From the NCBI GenBank assembly GCA_963823245.1, contig CAWGKQ010000008.1, forward strand, positions 496,001 to 560,000: a DNA stretch of 64,000 nucleotides, given 5' to 3'. Below the pieces are notes generated by a model. That model was not told the origin of the DNA and did not search any database. It worked only from the letters and a program-made list of their open reading frames with translations. This document shows, piece by piece, positions 18,983 through 28,607 of the stretch. The position numbers and the translations under genes are program-made. This DNA is from JAWVFM01 sp963823245 (GTDB lineage Bacteria > Actinomycetota > Thermoleophilia > Solirubrobacterales > 70-9). How positions within the stretch are numbered: the stretch's first letter is position 1; each line of letters begins with the position of its first letter.

Positions 18983-19861
18983 CCCACGTTCACGTTCGTC
19001 CAGCTCGAGCTCGCCGGAGCCACGGGCGTCGCGGATGGCCGCTATCCGCTCCGGCGACTCGGCGCCGAAGGCGCCGACGCGACCGGGGTCCTCGTCGTGC
19101 AGACGACCGGCGCTCCTGCGGCCACTGGCGGCCGGCTGCGGCGCAAGCCCCGCGCGCGCCGGGTGGAGCCCGATGAGGACCCCACGCCGATGCCCCTCAC
19201 GCGCCTCACCGTGATCGCGGCGACGCCGCTGGAAGAAGGGACGGCGGCAGAGCGATGGTTGGATGAGCTCGCCGCCGATGGCGAAGCTCTCGAGGACGAG
19301 GTCAGGGGCGGCCTCGCCACAGCGAACAGCGCGCTGCACGCCCATGCGGTCGGGACGCACGACCCGCGCTCTCGCAGATCGGCCGGGCCGATCCGCTCGC
19401 CGTTCGGGTCGGCTACGGCACCGGGGAGGCGCTCGCCGACGGGCGCTGGACGCACGCCGTGGAGGTTCCGGCGCCGGAACGCCGGGCCCGGCGCGCCGAG
19501 GCGCTCCGCCCCGCCGAGCGGGTCGCCTCGGTCCTGGGCGGCCACGAGCGACCCGGACGCTTGCGAGACGCTGCTCCTGCGGGCCCGAGCCGACCTCGAC
19601 GCCGGTCGCGACCGCGAGGCGGCGCTCCAGCTTCAGGTGGGCCTGGATGCCCTGCTCGCCGAGGTCGGACCCGACGCCGGCGCCGACCAAGCGGATGATC
19701 TCGCCGACCTCCAGGCACGCCGGCCGGCGATCGGGACGGCCTCGGACGTTGCGCTTCAGGGCGAGGTGGGCGCGGAGCGCGTCGCCGAGCTCGAGGCGAC
19801 GCTGCATGTCTGCGAGCGCGTGTTGCGCCGGCGTCGGATCCTGGGCGCGGGCCGGGGCTAG
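18983..19861 (+). CDS. Unrecognised protein (two frameshifts, start unclear)
   Basis: Good coding character from TFTFVQLELAGATGVADGRY onward, but no ATG, GTG or TTG lies in frame until a GTG at 19097, so the true start is probably obscured by an indel just after the preceding stop. Near 19368 the frame moves to one giving IGRADPLAVRVGYGTGEALA, then returns near 19553 to SDPDACETLLLRARADLDAG, a helical tail. Not assigned to a family. It converges with the HAD gene with overlapping stop codons. Confidence 0.6.
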   Translation, partial: PTFTFVQLELAGATGVADGRYPLRRLGAEGADATGVLVVQTTGAPAATGGRLRRKPRARRVEPDEDPTPMPLTRLTVIAATPLEEGTAAERWLDELAADGEALEDEVRGGLATANSALHAHAVGTHDPRSRRSAGPIRSPFGSATAPGRRSPTGAGRTPWRFRRRNAGPGAPRRSAPPSGSPRSWAATSDPDACETLLLRARADLDAGRDREAALQLQVGLDALLAEVGPDAGADQADDLADLQARRPAIGTASDVALQGEVGAERVAELEATLHVCERVLRRRRILGAGRG

Positions 19862-20529
19862 CCGGCGCGTTCGAGCCCCAGCGCCCGCCACACTCGCGGG
19901 TCGGCAAGCGACGGTGCCACCAGGTCCGCGGCGTCGAGCCTCACGCCCGGCACCGAGGGCACGCCGACGACGCCCATCCCGGCCTGACTCGCGGCGGCCA
20001 CGCCCGTCGCCGTGTCCTCGAGCCCGATCGAGCGCTCGGCCGCCGCCCCCAGACTCCGGCAGGCCTCGATGTAGAGCCCGGGATCGGGCTTGTGGGCGTG
20101 GCCGTGATCGGGGGTGAGGCGAACGGCGAATCGCCCGTGGAAGCCGCTCGCCACGAGGACGGCATCGACGAACACCAACGGCGAGTTCGAGACGAGGCCG
20201 ATGGGCGTCCCGCTTGCGGCCAGGGCGTCGAGGAGCTCGACCGCGCCGGGCATCGGCTCCACCCCGCCCTCGGCCTCGACGAGGACACGGCGGTTGAGCT
20301 CGTCGAGGAGCTTCGCCCCGTCTCCGGGCTCCTCGAGCATCTCCTCCAGAAGCCGCTCGGCACGCGGCCCGGCGACCCCGACCATCTCGCGCTTGTGCTC
20401 GGGCGTGAACTCCCTCCCGCGCGCCTCGAACAGCTTGCGCTCGGCCTTGGTCCACAGGCTCTCGGTCTCCAGGAGCAGCCCGTCGTTGTCGAAGACGACC
20501 GCGTCCGGAGGCGGAGCCGGCAGGCTCAA
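19858..20529 (-). CDS. HAD-superfamily phosphatase (beta-phosphoglucomutase-like)
   Basis: Motif I VVFDNDGLLLETE has the nucleophilic and acid/base Asp pair. The cap domain follows, then VSNS (motif II), HKPDPGLYIEA (motif III Lys) and GLEDTATGVAAASQAGM (motif IV). About 223 residues. No ATG or GTG is suitably placed; a TTG at 20529, nine bases after the sirtuin stop, gives LSLPAPPPDAVVFDND and was chosen. Substrate not predictable beyond a phosphorylated sugar or small metabolite. Confidence 0.85.
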   Translation of the reverse strand: MSLPAPPPDAVVFDNDGLLLETESLWTKAERKLFEARGREFTPEHKREMVGVAGPRAERLLEEMLEEPGDGAKLLDELNRRVLVEAEGGVEPMPGAVELLDALAASGTPIGLVSNSPLVFVDAVLVASGFHGRFAVRLTPDHGHAHKPDPGLYIEACRSLGAAAERSIGLEDTATGVAAASQAGMGVVGVPSVPGVRLDAADLVAPSLADPRVWRALGLERAG

Positions 20530-20537
20530 CGGCCCGC

Positions 20538-21297
20538 TCAGTCGAGCTCGGCGAGCACGGCCTCGAGCTCGGCGACCACGTCCCCGTCGAGGCGCGCCGC
20601 GGCGACCGAGTCGTATGGCGTCGGCCCCTGGGTGACGATCGCGACCTGCCCCCCGCCGGCCAGCGTCAGCTCGGGCAGCCCCGCCACCGGATAGACCTCG
20701 AGCGAGGAGCCGATGCAGAGCAGGAGGTCGGCGCGCTCGCAGAGCGCGCGGGCCTGGGTCATCGCCGACTCGGGCAGGAGCTCGCCGAAGAGCACGACGT
20801 CGGGCTTCACCTTGCCCATGCATCCCGGACAGGTGGCGATCCCGTCCTCGTCGAAGAGCCGGTCCACCTGATCGAGGTCGAAGCGAGCTGCGCAGGTGGT
20901 GCAGCTCGAGGTGGCGATCGAGCCGTGCACCTCGATGATCCGCTCGGAGCCCGCGCGGCGATGCAGCCGATCGATGTTCTGCGTGATCACCGCCTCGAGC
21001 AGCCCGCGCTGCTCGAGCTCGGCGAGCGCGCGTGGGCGGGGTTCGGCTCCTTGTCGGCGAGGGTGTCGAAGCGCGGCCGGTAGTACTCCCAGAACCCCTT
21101 CGTGTCGCGGTGGAAGGCGTCGATGTGGGCCACCTTCATCGGGTCCACCTTCGTCCACAGGCCCGTGCCGGGCGAGCGGAAGTCGGGGATGCCCGAGGGC
21201 ACCGAGATGCCGGCGCCGGTGAGGGCGACCGTGGAGCGACGACTCGAGGATCGAGCTCCGCGAGCTGGTGCGCTTCGGTTGCTACTTGCCCGACCAC
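20538..21297 (-). CDS. NAD-dependent protein deacylase, sirtuin family (frameshifted)
   Basis: Removes acyl groups from lysines using NAD. Motifs: ALTGAGISVPSGIPDFRSPG, TQNIDRLH, the catalytic His in EVHGS, zinc ligands CTTC and CPGC, and FGELLPE. Two frame breaks are needed: one before STVALTGAG and one in the PAHARALAELEQRGL stretch near 21035. A GTG at 21297 overlapping the end of the upstream gene is the probable start. Placed directly after a beta-oxidation gene; sirtuins regulate acyl-CoA metabolism in several bacteria, so a link is plausible but inferred. Confidence 0.82.
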
Positions 21298-23284
21298 TTA
21301 GGCGTGCGCTTGCCGAGGAAGGCGCCGATGCCCTCCTTCGCATCCTCGGAGAGGAAGGCCTTGGCGAAGCCCTCCTTCTCGGCCTCGATGCCCTCGTCGA
21401 GGTCGCCCTTGTGCGAGACGGCCTTGACCTGCTCGACCGCCACCGGCGCCTGGGCGGCGAGCTTGCGCGCCCATCCGAGCGCCGTGTCGAAGAGCTCGTG
21501 GTCGGGGACGATGCGGGTCGCGAGGCCGTGCTCGAACGCGTCGGAGGCGGTGATCGCGTCGCCCACCAGGTTCATCTCGAGCGCCTTGCCCGGCCCGACC
21601 AGACGCGGCAGGCGCTGGGTGCCGCCGAAGCCGGGGATGATCCCGAGCTTGATCTCCGGCTGGCCGAAGATGGCCGAGCTCGCGGCGATGCGGAAGTCGC
21701 AGGCCATCGCGAGCTCGCAGCCGCCGCCGAAGGCGAGCGAGTTGACCGCGGCGATCGTCGCGACGCGGCCCGAGCCGAGCTCGCGAAGCAGGTCATGTCC
21801 CGCCGGCGGAGACCTTCGCGCCCTCCTGCGGGGTCGACCTGCGTGAACGCCTTGATGTCGGCGCCGGCGGAGAACACCACCGGGATCGACGAGCAGACGA
21901 GCAGCGCCCGCACGTCGCCTTCCTCGTTGACCTTCTTCCAGACCGTCCCGAGGTCCTCGATCACCTGCGGCGAGATCGCGTTCATGGGCGGGTTCGCGAG
22001 CCAGGCGATGGCGACGCCGTCCCCGCGGGTCTCGAGCTTCACGGTCTCGGCCTGGTCGCCCTCGTCGGCCTGCGGGTAGGCGTAGAAGCCCTGACCGGCC
22101 TTCTGGCCGAGCCGGCCCTGCGCCACGAGGCGCTTCAGCGTGCGGGGCGGAGTGAAGCGCTCGCCCTTCTCGCCGGCGAGCTTCTCGAGCTTCTCGTAGG
22201 TGGTGTCGAGGCCGTCGAGGTCGGCCTTCATGAACGGGGGGAAGATCCCGCGCCGCGGGTCCATGCCGGCGCCGGCCATCATCCCGAGGTCGATCTCGCG
22301 CGTCGAGCAGACCCCCTCCTCGAGGAGCAGGCACGCCTCGACCAGCGCCTTCAGCGTGAAGAGCTCGGCCAGGTCCTCGGGCGGGTCGGCGTCGCCGGGG
22401 ATCTGCGGCTCGCCGTCCTTGTAGAGGCCCTCGCCGCCGGTCTTCGCCCCGAGCTTGCCCTCCTCCACGAGCTTCTTCATCCCCTGATGGACGTAGAAGC
22501 TGTCGCCGTAGGACTCGCGCAGGTGCTCGGCGACGTGGACGATCGTGTCGAGGCCGAGCAGGTCGCCGAGGATGAACGGGCCCATCGGCGCCGTGTTCGC
22601 GGCCGCCACGCCCTCGTCGATCTTCTTGATCGAGAGCCCGTGCTCCTCCTGCTCGCGCCAGATCTCGCCGACGGCCGAGTTGAGGATGCGGTTGACGACG
22701 AACCCGGGGACCTCAGCGCAGGTGATCGGCTGCTTGCGGATCGTCTGGGCGAAGTTGATGGCCGCCTCGACCGTCTCCTCCGAGGTGTCCTCGCCCTCGA
22801 CGATCTCGAGCAGCGGCATCACCGAGGCCGGATAGAAGAAGTGGAAGCCCACGACCTTGTCCGGCCGCAGCGTCGCCTCGCCCATCTCGGTGATCGAGAG
22901 CGAGGACGTGTTGGAGGCGAGGATGGCGTGGCCGGGCGTCGCCTCGTCGAGCTCGGCGAACACCTGCTGCTTGATCTCCATCTTCTCGGGCGCCGCCTCG
23001 ACCACGAAGTCGACGTCGCCGAAGTCCTCGTAGCTCGTCGCGCCGGTGATGAGCCCCATCACCTCGTCGAGGCGCGCGTCGGCCTGCTCCTGGGTCAGCT
23101 TCTCCTTCTTGACCAGGCTCCCGAGCTGGCGCTCGGTCACCTCGCGGGCCTTCTCGAGGCCCGCGTCGACGAACTTCTGATCGATGTCCTTGAGCACGAC
23201 GGGGACGTCTGCGTTGGCGATCGCCTGGGCGATCTCGCCGCCCATCGTCCCGGCGCCGACGACGGCGGCCTTGAATACGAACAA
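21282..23284 (-). CDS. 3-hydroxyacyl-CoA dehydrogenase / enoyl-CoA hydratase fusion
   Basis: A bifunctional beta-oxidation enzyme of about 667 residues. The N-terminal dehydrogenase has the Rossmann motif VVGAGTMGGEIAQAIA and GFHFFYPASVMPLLEIVEGE. A C-terminal crotonase domain follows (VIAWLANPPMN-type start, SAGADIKAF oxyanion-hole segment, AVNSLAFGGGCELAMACDFR, GFGGTQRLPRLVG). The dehydrogenase-first order is the reverse of E. coli FadB and is the one described in archaeal fusions such as Metallosphaera crotonyl-CoA hydratase. Two extra bases about 30 bp apart (21785-21825) break the frame inside the crotonase domain. Confidence 0.9.
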
Positions 23285-23328
23285 GCTTCCTCCTGGATTA
23301 GGTCACTGGGCTTTGCGGGCGCGGAAGG

Positions 23329-23770
23329 CTATCGGCCTTCAAGCTCAGCCCGGAGCGCCGTCAGCGAGCGGGCGAGGGAGGCCCGCATCTGCGAGCGCAC
23401 GAAGAACAGGTCCGCTGCGCGGGCGAAGAGCCCGCGGTCGCGAAGCTCGTACGTGAGCTCCTGGCGGCATGCGCGTGCCGCCGGCCGTCGGCTCGAACGT
23501 CGTCACGAGCTCGCCCTCGGCCTCGGGGTCCGAGAACGCGATCCGGTGGCGGTGCCGGGGCTCGTGCTCGGCGACCCGCTCGGTGACCTCGCCCCGCCCG
23601 GCCCGTCCCGAACGCCACACCAGCGTCCCGCCCACCTGGGGGTAGCCGTCGGAAGAGACCGCCGATGCGAACTGGTCGACCCAGTCGCGCCAGCGGTCGG
23701 CATCGAAGTAGAGGTCCCAGACCGCCGCCGCCTCTGCTGCGATCTCCACCTCAGCGCCGACCGTCGCCAT
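23329..23770 (-). CDS. SRPBCC-family protein (frameshifted)
   Basis: A START-like fold: MATVGAEVEIAAEAAAVWDL, with the RWRDWVDQFA and LVTTFEPTAGGTRM segments usual in the polyketide-cyclase/SRPBCC group. After GGTRM the frame is lost; the other frame continues RQELTYELRDRGLFARAADL to a stop at 23329. Its ATG lies inside the padR gene, so the two are co-translated. Such proteins bind hydrophobic ligands; the PadR may sense a related compound. Confidence 0.75.
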
Positions 23771-24206
23771 AGACCTCCTCCTTGATGAGGGTCAGCGAGC
23801 GCACGATCGAGTCGAGGAACGGCTCGAGCTCGGCGACCAGCCGCCGGTACTCGCGGCGCCCGGCCGCGGTGATCGAGTAGTAGCGGCGCGTGCGGCGGTC
23901 GGGATGCTCCCAGCGGCCCTCGATCATCCCCCGCGCCTCGAGGTCGCGCAGCAGCGGGTAGATCGTGTTCGGGTTCACCGACAGGACGCCGCCGGTCATC
24001 GACTCGATCTCCTCGATCAGCCGGTTCCCGTAGCCGGGCTCGGCGTTGAGAAGGTGCAGCACGAGCATCGGCACGACGTCGCGGCGGCGAACCTCGCCTC
24101 CGAAAACGTCGAGGGCCCCCGCCGTCGTCCGCCCGGCTCGGCGCCGCGGCTTGGCCGCCCCACGCTCGCGGGCGGCACGAGCAGCGCGCGCAACCGGATC
24201 GGTCAC
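23751..24206 (-). CDS. PadR-family transcriptional regulator
   Basis: 151 residues. After a basic N-terminal extension comes the winged helix: VPMLVLHLLNAEPGYGNRLI, then SVNPNTIYPLLRDLEARGMI and RRYYSITAAGRREYRRL. This pattern (GYG, then NPNTIYPLL, then RRYY.IT..G) defines PadR. It probably represses its own operon with the SRPBCC gene. No operator was identified with confidence. Confidence 0.9.
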   Translation of the reverse strand: MTDPVARAARAARERGAAKPRRRAGRTTAGALDVFGGEVRRRDVVPMLVLHLLNAEPGYGNRLIEEIESMTGGVLSVNPNTIYPLLRDLEARGMIEGRWEHPDRRTRRYYSITAAGRREYRRLVAELEPFLDSIVRSLTLIKEEVYGDGRR

Positions 24207-24323
24207 CGCCGCCGACTATACGCGCGGCGCCGGAGCACGACGGCAGCCTCAAGTGACGAACGTCACCCAGCCGATCCGGCGGATCGCGTAGGGTCGTCCC
24301 TGCTGCCGACAGGAGGAGAGCAG

Positions 24324-24587
24324 ATGGCGAACATGGACCTTCAGACCCGGAACCAGTTCGAGCGGGTGGACCTGAGCGGCCCCCCGTCGACCGGGGTCCA
24401 GCTTCGGTCCAGGAGGGGCCTCACGATCTACGCGATCGTCTCGACGGTGATCCTCATCGTCCTCGGCTACGCCGCGATCCAGGAGATCAGCGGCTGGGCG
24501 GGCGCGGTGGTCTTCGGCGTGATCCTGCTCAACCTGGTCGGCCTGATGATCGCGGTCAGGCCAGGTCGCAAGACGCCCTGGGGCTGA
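24324..24587 (+). CDS. Small two-helix membrane protein
   Basis: 87 residues. The hydrophilic N-terminus is followed by two transmembrane helices: LTIYAIVSTVILIVLGYAAI and AGAVVFGVILLNLVGLMIAV, with a basic tail. The start ATG is preceded by a good AGGAGG at 24311. No family assigned. It is the only plus-strand gene between padR and the repeat block. Confidence 0.65.
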   Translation: MANMDLQTRNQFERVDLSGPPSTGVQLRSRRGLTIYAIVSTVILIVLGYAAIQEISGWAGAVVFGVILLNLVGLMIAVRPGRKTPWG

Positions 24588-24862
24588 GCTCCCCGGACAA
24601 GCCCCGGGCCGCGTCTCGGCGCCGACGTTGGTTGGGCTGATTAAGGGGGCGGACCCGGAGCCGCCTAAAGGCTGTCCTGGGTTGACCCGGCAGAAGGAGG
24701 TCTAAGCAGGACGGCTTGTCGCTTTATGGGTGCTATGGACCCAAAAGGCGCCAAGTCCGGCCGATGTCGGCTCCCTAACCGTCCAACCCGGGCCCGCGCC
24801 GAAGGACGGCCGGGGCGAATCACTGCGCGCGGCTGGCCGCGCGCCGGGTGCCGCGGCGCGAC
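24588..24862. repeat. Intergenic mosaic repeat block, copy 1 (units A, B', C, partial A)
   Basis: 275 bases without a convincing gene. Unit A (24621-24650, begins GCCGACGTTGGTTGGGCTG), unit B' (24671-24717) and the 41-bp palindromic unit C (24715-24755, begins CTTGTCGCTTTATGGGTG, ends GGCGCCAAG) are shared with 37172-37310; C is also shared with 63473-63513. A degenerate inverted copy of A follows at about 24757-24790. Unit C folds with TTGTCGC/GCGCCAA and TGGGT/ACCCA arms. Small frames across it are products of the repeat. Confidence 0.8.
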
Positions 24863-26089
<1,227 letters not shown>

Positions 26090-26121
26090 AGGCTGGGTGC
26101 TCCTCTCGAGGACGATGTCGC

Positions 26122-26141
26122 GATTGACTGACTAGTCAATC
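26122..26141. promoter_or_regulatory. Palindromic operator, TetR type
   Basis: ATTGACTGACTAGTCAAT (26123-26140) is an inverted repeat with 7-base half-sites ATTGACT and AGTCAAT, extended by one matching G/C pair. It lies about 35 bases upstream of the acyl-CoA dehydrogenase start and about 75 bases upstream of the divergent gene. Half-sites of this kind are bound by TetR-family fatty-acid-degradation repressors in actinobacteria. No such regulator is adjacent, so the regulator is probably encoded elsewhere. Confidence 0.65.
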
Positions 26142-26214
26142 AGTGGGTCTCCGCAGTCTACCGGACGCCCGCCGCGGCTTGCGCAGCTCGCCTGACCCGC
26201 CTAACCTTGACCGG

Positions 26215-26685
26215 GTGCCCCCGTTCGCGCTCTCCAACGGCGAGGTGATCGTGGTCATCGTGCTCGCCGCGATCCCGATCGGCCTGACGGCGTTCGTCGT
26301 CGGCGCCCGGAAGGCCTACGACGAGATCGGCAAGGGCGCGTTCGGGCTCGATCGCGAGGCGCCGCCGTCGGGTCTCACCGGCGGAGGATCCGCGCCGGTG
26401 TCGCGGGAGGCGCAGGAGGCCGAGGTCCGTCAGCTCCTCGAGGCCAAGGCCTACCGGCAGAGCGCGCGCGGGGAGGCGCCGCTCGACGTCGACGCCGAGC
26501 TCGACCGGCTTCTGAACGAGTCCCAGCAGACCGGCACGCTGGCCCACGACCGGCAACTCGTCGAGGAGGTGCGCCAACTCGTCGAGGCTCGAAACGCGCG
26601 CCGGATGCGGCAGGGAAAGGAGCCGCTCGACGTCGAGGCCGAGGTCGAGCGGCAGCTGCGCGACCTGGAGAACCTCGGTCAGTAG
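26215..26685 (+). CDS. Membrane-anchored hypothetical protein with a duplicated motif
   Basis: About 156 residues from a GTG start (VPPFALSNGEVIVVIVLAAI). One N-terminal transmembrane helix is followed by a soluble tail. The tail contains the same ~35-residue unit twice: EVRQLLEAKAYRQSARGEAP with LDVDAELDRLL, and EVRQLVEARNARRMRQGKEP with LDVEAEVERQL. This internal duplication resembles short recruitment helices. Function unknown; common layout for actinobacterial small membrane proteins. Confidence 0.65.
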   Translation: MPPFALSNGEVIVVIVLAAIPIGLTAFVVGARKAYDEIGKGAFGLDREAPPSGLTGGGSAPVSREAQEAEVRQLLEAKAYRQSARGEAPLDVDAELDRLLNESQQTGTLAHDRQLVEEVRQLVEARNARRMRQGKEPLDVEAEVERQLRDLENLGQ

Positions 26686-26694
26686 GATCCGGCC

Positions 26695-27435
26695 ATGGCG
26701 GTCGATCCAGATACTCAGCTCGTCGAGCTGGAGGAGCTCCTGGTCCGTCCCGGGACCTATTTCAACCCGCAGACCGAGGTCGTCGTAGTCGTGACCGACT
26801 CGCCCTCGATCGACCAGGAGATCTTCAACATGGAGGCCTACGAGGGCGCCGAATGGGTCCGGATCGCGGACGACGTGCCGATCGACGAGGACGCGCTCGA
26901 CCGATCGCTCGAGGCCTTCCAGACGAGCTACCACCCAGGCGCCGGCGACTCGGTCTCCGAGGCCGCCCTGGAGCAGGGCGACGAGGAGTACGACGAGGGC
27001 GAGGACGGCCAGGACCCGGGACGGGAGGACATCGAGATGAGCGAGCACAGCATTGCGACGGCCGGCCAGGCCACCGACTACATGGCCGGCTACGAGGGCT
27101 TCGGCGAGATGCTGAGCTTCACCGACGCGCTCGACGCCGAGCAGGTCGCCTTCACCTGGAGGCGGATGCCGCCCGGGACCGGCGGCAAGGGCTCCTACGG
27201 CCACCGCCACAACGAGCAGGAGGAGATCTACTTCGTCATCAGCGGGAGCCTCCTCTTCAAGTTCGGCGACGAGGTCGTCGAGGTCGGGCCCCAAACCGCG
27301 GTCAAGGTCCCGGCCGATGTCTATCGCTCGGTCCACAACGACGGGCCCGACGACGCCGAGCTGGTGATCTGCTCGATGAAGGGCGACGGCGGAGCGACCG
27401 AGCCGGACCTCACCCAGGACTTCTGGCCGGAATAG
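26695..27435 (+). CDS. Cupin-domain protein with an extra acidic N-terminal domain
   Basis: 246 residues in one open frame. Residues 1-110 (MAVDPDTQLVELEELLVRPG, then a Glu/Asp-rich linker) do not match a family I recognise. From MSEHSIATAGQATDYMAGYE onward there is a cupin: SYGHRHNEQEEIYFVISGSL with the His-x-His...Glu metal site and a second His in YRSVHNDG. Because MSEHSIAT is itself a natural-looking start, two adjacent genes fused by loss of a stop is possible, as is a real two-domain protein. Confidence 0.72.
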   Translation: MAVDPDTQLVELEELLVRPGTYFNPQTEVVVVVTDSPSIDQEIFNMEAYEGAEWVRIADDVPIDEDALDRSLEAFQTSYHPGAGDSVSEAALEQGDEEYDEGEDGQDPGREDIEMSEHSIATAGQATDYMAGYEGFGEMLSFTDALDAEQVAFTWRRMPPGTGGKGSYGHRHNEQEEIYFVISGSLLFKFGDEVVEVGPQTAVKVPADVYRSVHNDGPDDAELVICSMKGDGGATEPDLTQDFWPE

Positions 27436-27512
27436 CCAACCGGCCGCTCTCCAGTCTGCGCCTCCGGCGGCGGAGGGCCGCCACGCCGCGCACCGGGACC
27501 CTCGTCGCCGAG

Positions 27513-28001
27513 GTGCCGGACACGCGCCGCCATCTGCGGTTCGCGGCCGCCCACTTCGCCGATCCCCGCGTGGCGGGGTGGCACTGGCCCGGGCGCCTCG
27601 GTGGACCTCGAACGCGCGACCAGGTCCACGAGCGCCTTCGCGTGCAGGCGATGCAGCACGCCCGCGACGGCTACACGCTCTGGATGTGGCGGGAGGTCGC
27701 TTCCGGGGAGCTGATCGGCCAGGTGGGCCTCCAGCCGGCGGACGTGGATGGCGAGGCGGTCGTGGAGGTCGGGTGGTCGATCGCCCCCGAGCGTTGGGGA
27801 GAGGGCTTCGCCACGGAGTCGGCGGCAGCGTCGCTCGAGTGGGGGTTCGACCGCATCGGCCTGCCCGAGATCGTGTCGTTCGCGATGGTCGAGAACAGCG
27901 CCTCGATCCGGGTCATGGAGAAGCTCGGCATGACCTATGAGCGGGAGTTCATGCGGGCGGGGTTCCCGCACGCGCTGTATCGCCTGCGGGCTTCGAAATA
28001 G
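27513..28001 (+). CDS. GNAT-family N-acetyltransferase
   Basis: Contains the acetyl-CoA-binding core VEVGWSIAPERWGEGFATES (variant of RxxGxG/A, here RWGEGFA) and IVSFAMVENSASIRVMEKLG, the hallmark of RimJ/RimL-like ribosomal-protein or small-molecule acetyltransferases. The N-terminus is uncertain: the frame is open upstream to about 27436 and GTG at 27513 is only one candidate; part of the first strand may lie upstream. A palindromic hairpin follows the stop. Confidence 0.8.
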   Translation: MPDTRRHLRFAAAHFADPRVAGWHWPGRLGGPRTRDQVHERLRVQAMQHARDGYTLWMWREVASGELIGQVGLQPADVDGEAVVEVGWSIAPERWGEGFATESAAASLEWGFDRIGLPEIVSFAMVENSASIRVMEKLGMTYEREFMRAGFPHALYRLRASK

Positions 28002-28026
28002 CACCGAGGGAGGGCGGCCCGTTGCG

Positions 28027-28067
28027 TTTGGGGATTTATCCGCGCTATAGGCCGGTTAATCCCCAAA
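28027..28067. terminator. 41-bp palindrome after the GNAT gene
   Basis: TTTGGGGATT and AATCCCCAAA form a perfect 10-bp outer stem, with further partial pairing around GCTATAGG in the centre. It lies 25 bases past the GNAT stop and 34 bases before bcp, so it likely terminates the former. Its length (41 bp) and TTTAT...GCTATRG core are reminiscent of repeat unit C elsewhere in the window, though the arms differ. Confidence 0.55.
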
Positions 28068-28208
28068 GGCCCGCCACGACGCCCGACTAGCATTCCCCTC
28101 GGTGCTTTCCGTCGGCGATACCGCGCCCGATTTCACGCTTCCGGATCAACGCGGGAGCGCTGTGACGCTTTCGTCGACTCCGCGGGCAGACCGTCGTCCT
28201 CTACTTCT

Positions 28209-28225
28209 ATCCCCGCGCGGACACG
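28209..28225 (+). repeat. 17-bp direct repeat, left copy
   Basis: ATCCCCGCGCGGACACG, within the bcp codons for Tyr-Pro-Arg-Ala-Asp-Thr. Identical to 29106-29122 and 15/17 identical to 28608-28624. Interpreted as the core of an attachment site. Confidence 0.85.
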
Positions 28226-28305
28226 TGATGACTTTTAGCCAGTAACGCGCCTACTTCCCGCAGCCCGGCGGCTTCCCACACGCGGCGGCAGAGACCCGAA
28301 CCGCT

Positions 28306-28455
28306 CTAAGCCGGCCCCCCAAAGCTGCCCCCGTGTTTGTCATACCCCCGGTCCCGCGCACGCATCCGGTCCCAGGCGGCGTGATTGGCGGCGTTACGAC
28401 GGAGCTTTTCGCGGCGTCGGCTCCGCCACTCACCGAACTTTTTCAGCAGGCGCAT
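28306..28455 (-). CDS. 49-residue basic protein inside insertion I
   Basis: MRLLKKFGEWRSRRREKLRR followed by NAANHAAWDRMRARDRGYDK and a Gly-rich tail. A strong AAGGAGG lies 9 bases before the ATG, which supports expression. The high Arg/Lys content suggests a nucleic-acid- or membrane-binding peptide. No family recognised. It is antisense to the direction of bcp. Confidence 0.5.
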   Translation of the reverse strand: MRLLKKFGEWRSRRREKLRRNAANHAAWDRMRARDRGYDKHGGSFGGPA

Positions 28456-28607
28456 GGATGGCTCCCCTCCTTGGGACGAGTTCGTTCGCTGCTGACCATA
28501 CCCGCGCGACGAGCAATGATCAAGCGGGTCGTCCATCGGGGCTACCCCCGCAGCCCGGCGGCTTCGAGGGCTTCGTCCTGTTTGTCTTTCCTACGTGCGA
28601 CGGGCAT

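Noticed and set aside
26853..28001. 382-codon frame running through the cupin into the GNAT gene
   Set aside because: Its first two-thirds is an out-of-frame Arg-rich shadow of the cupin gene; only the last part is a real acetyltransferase.
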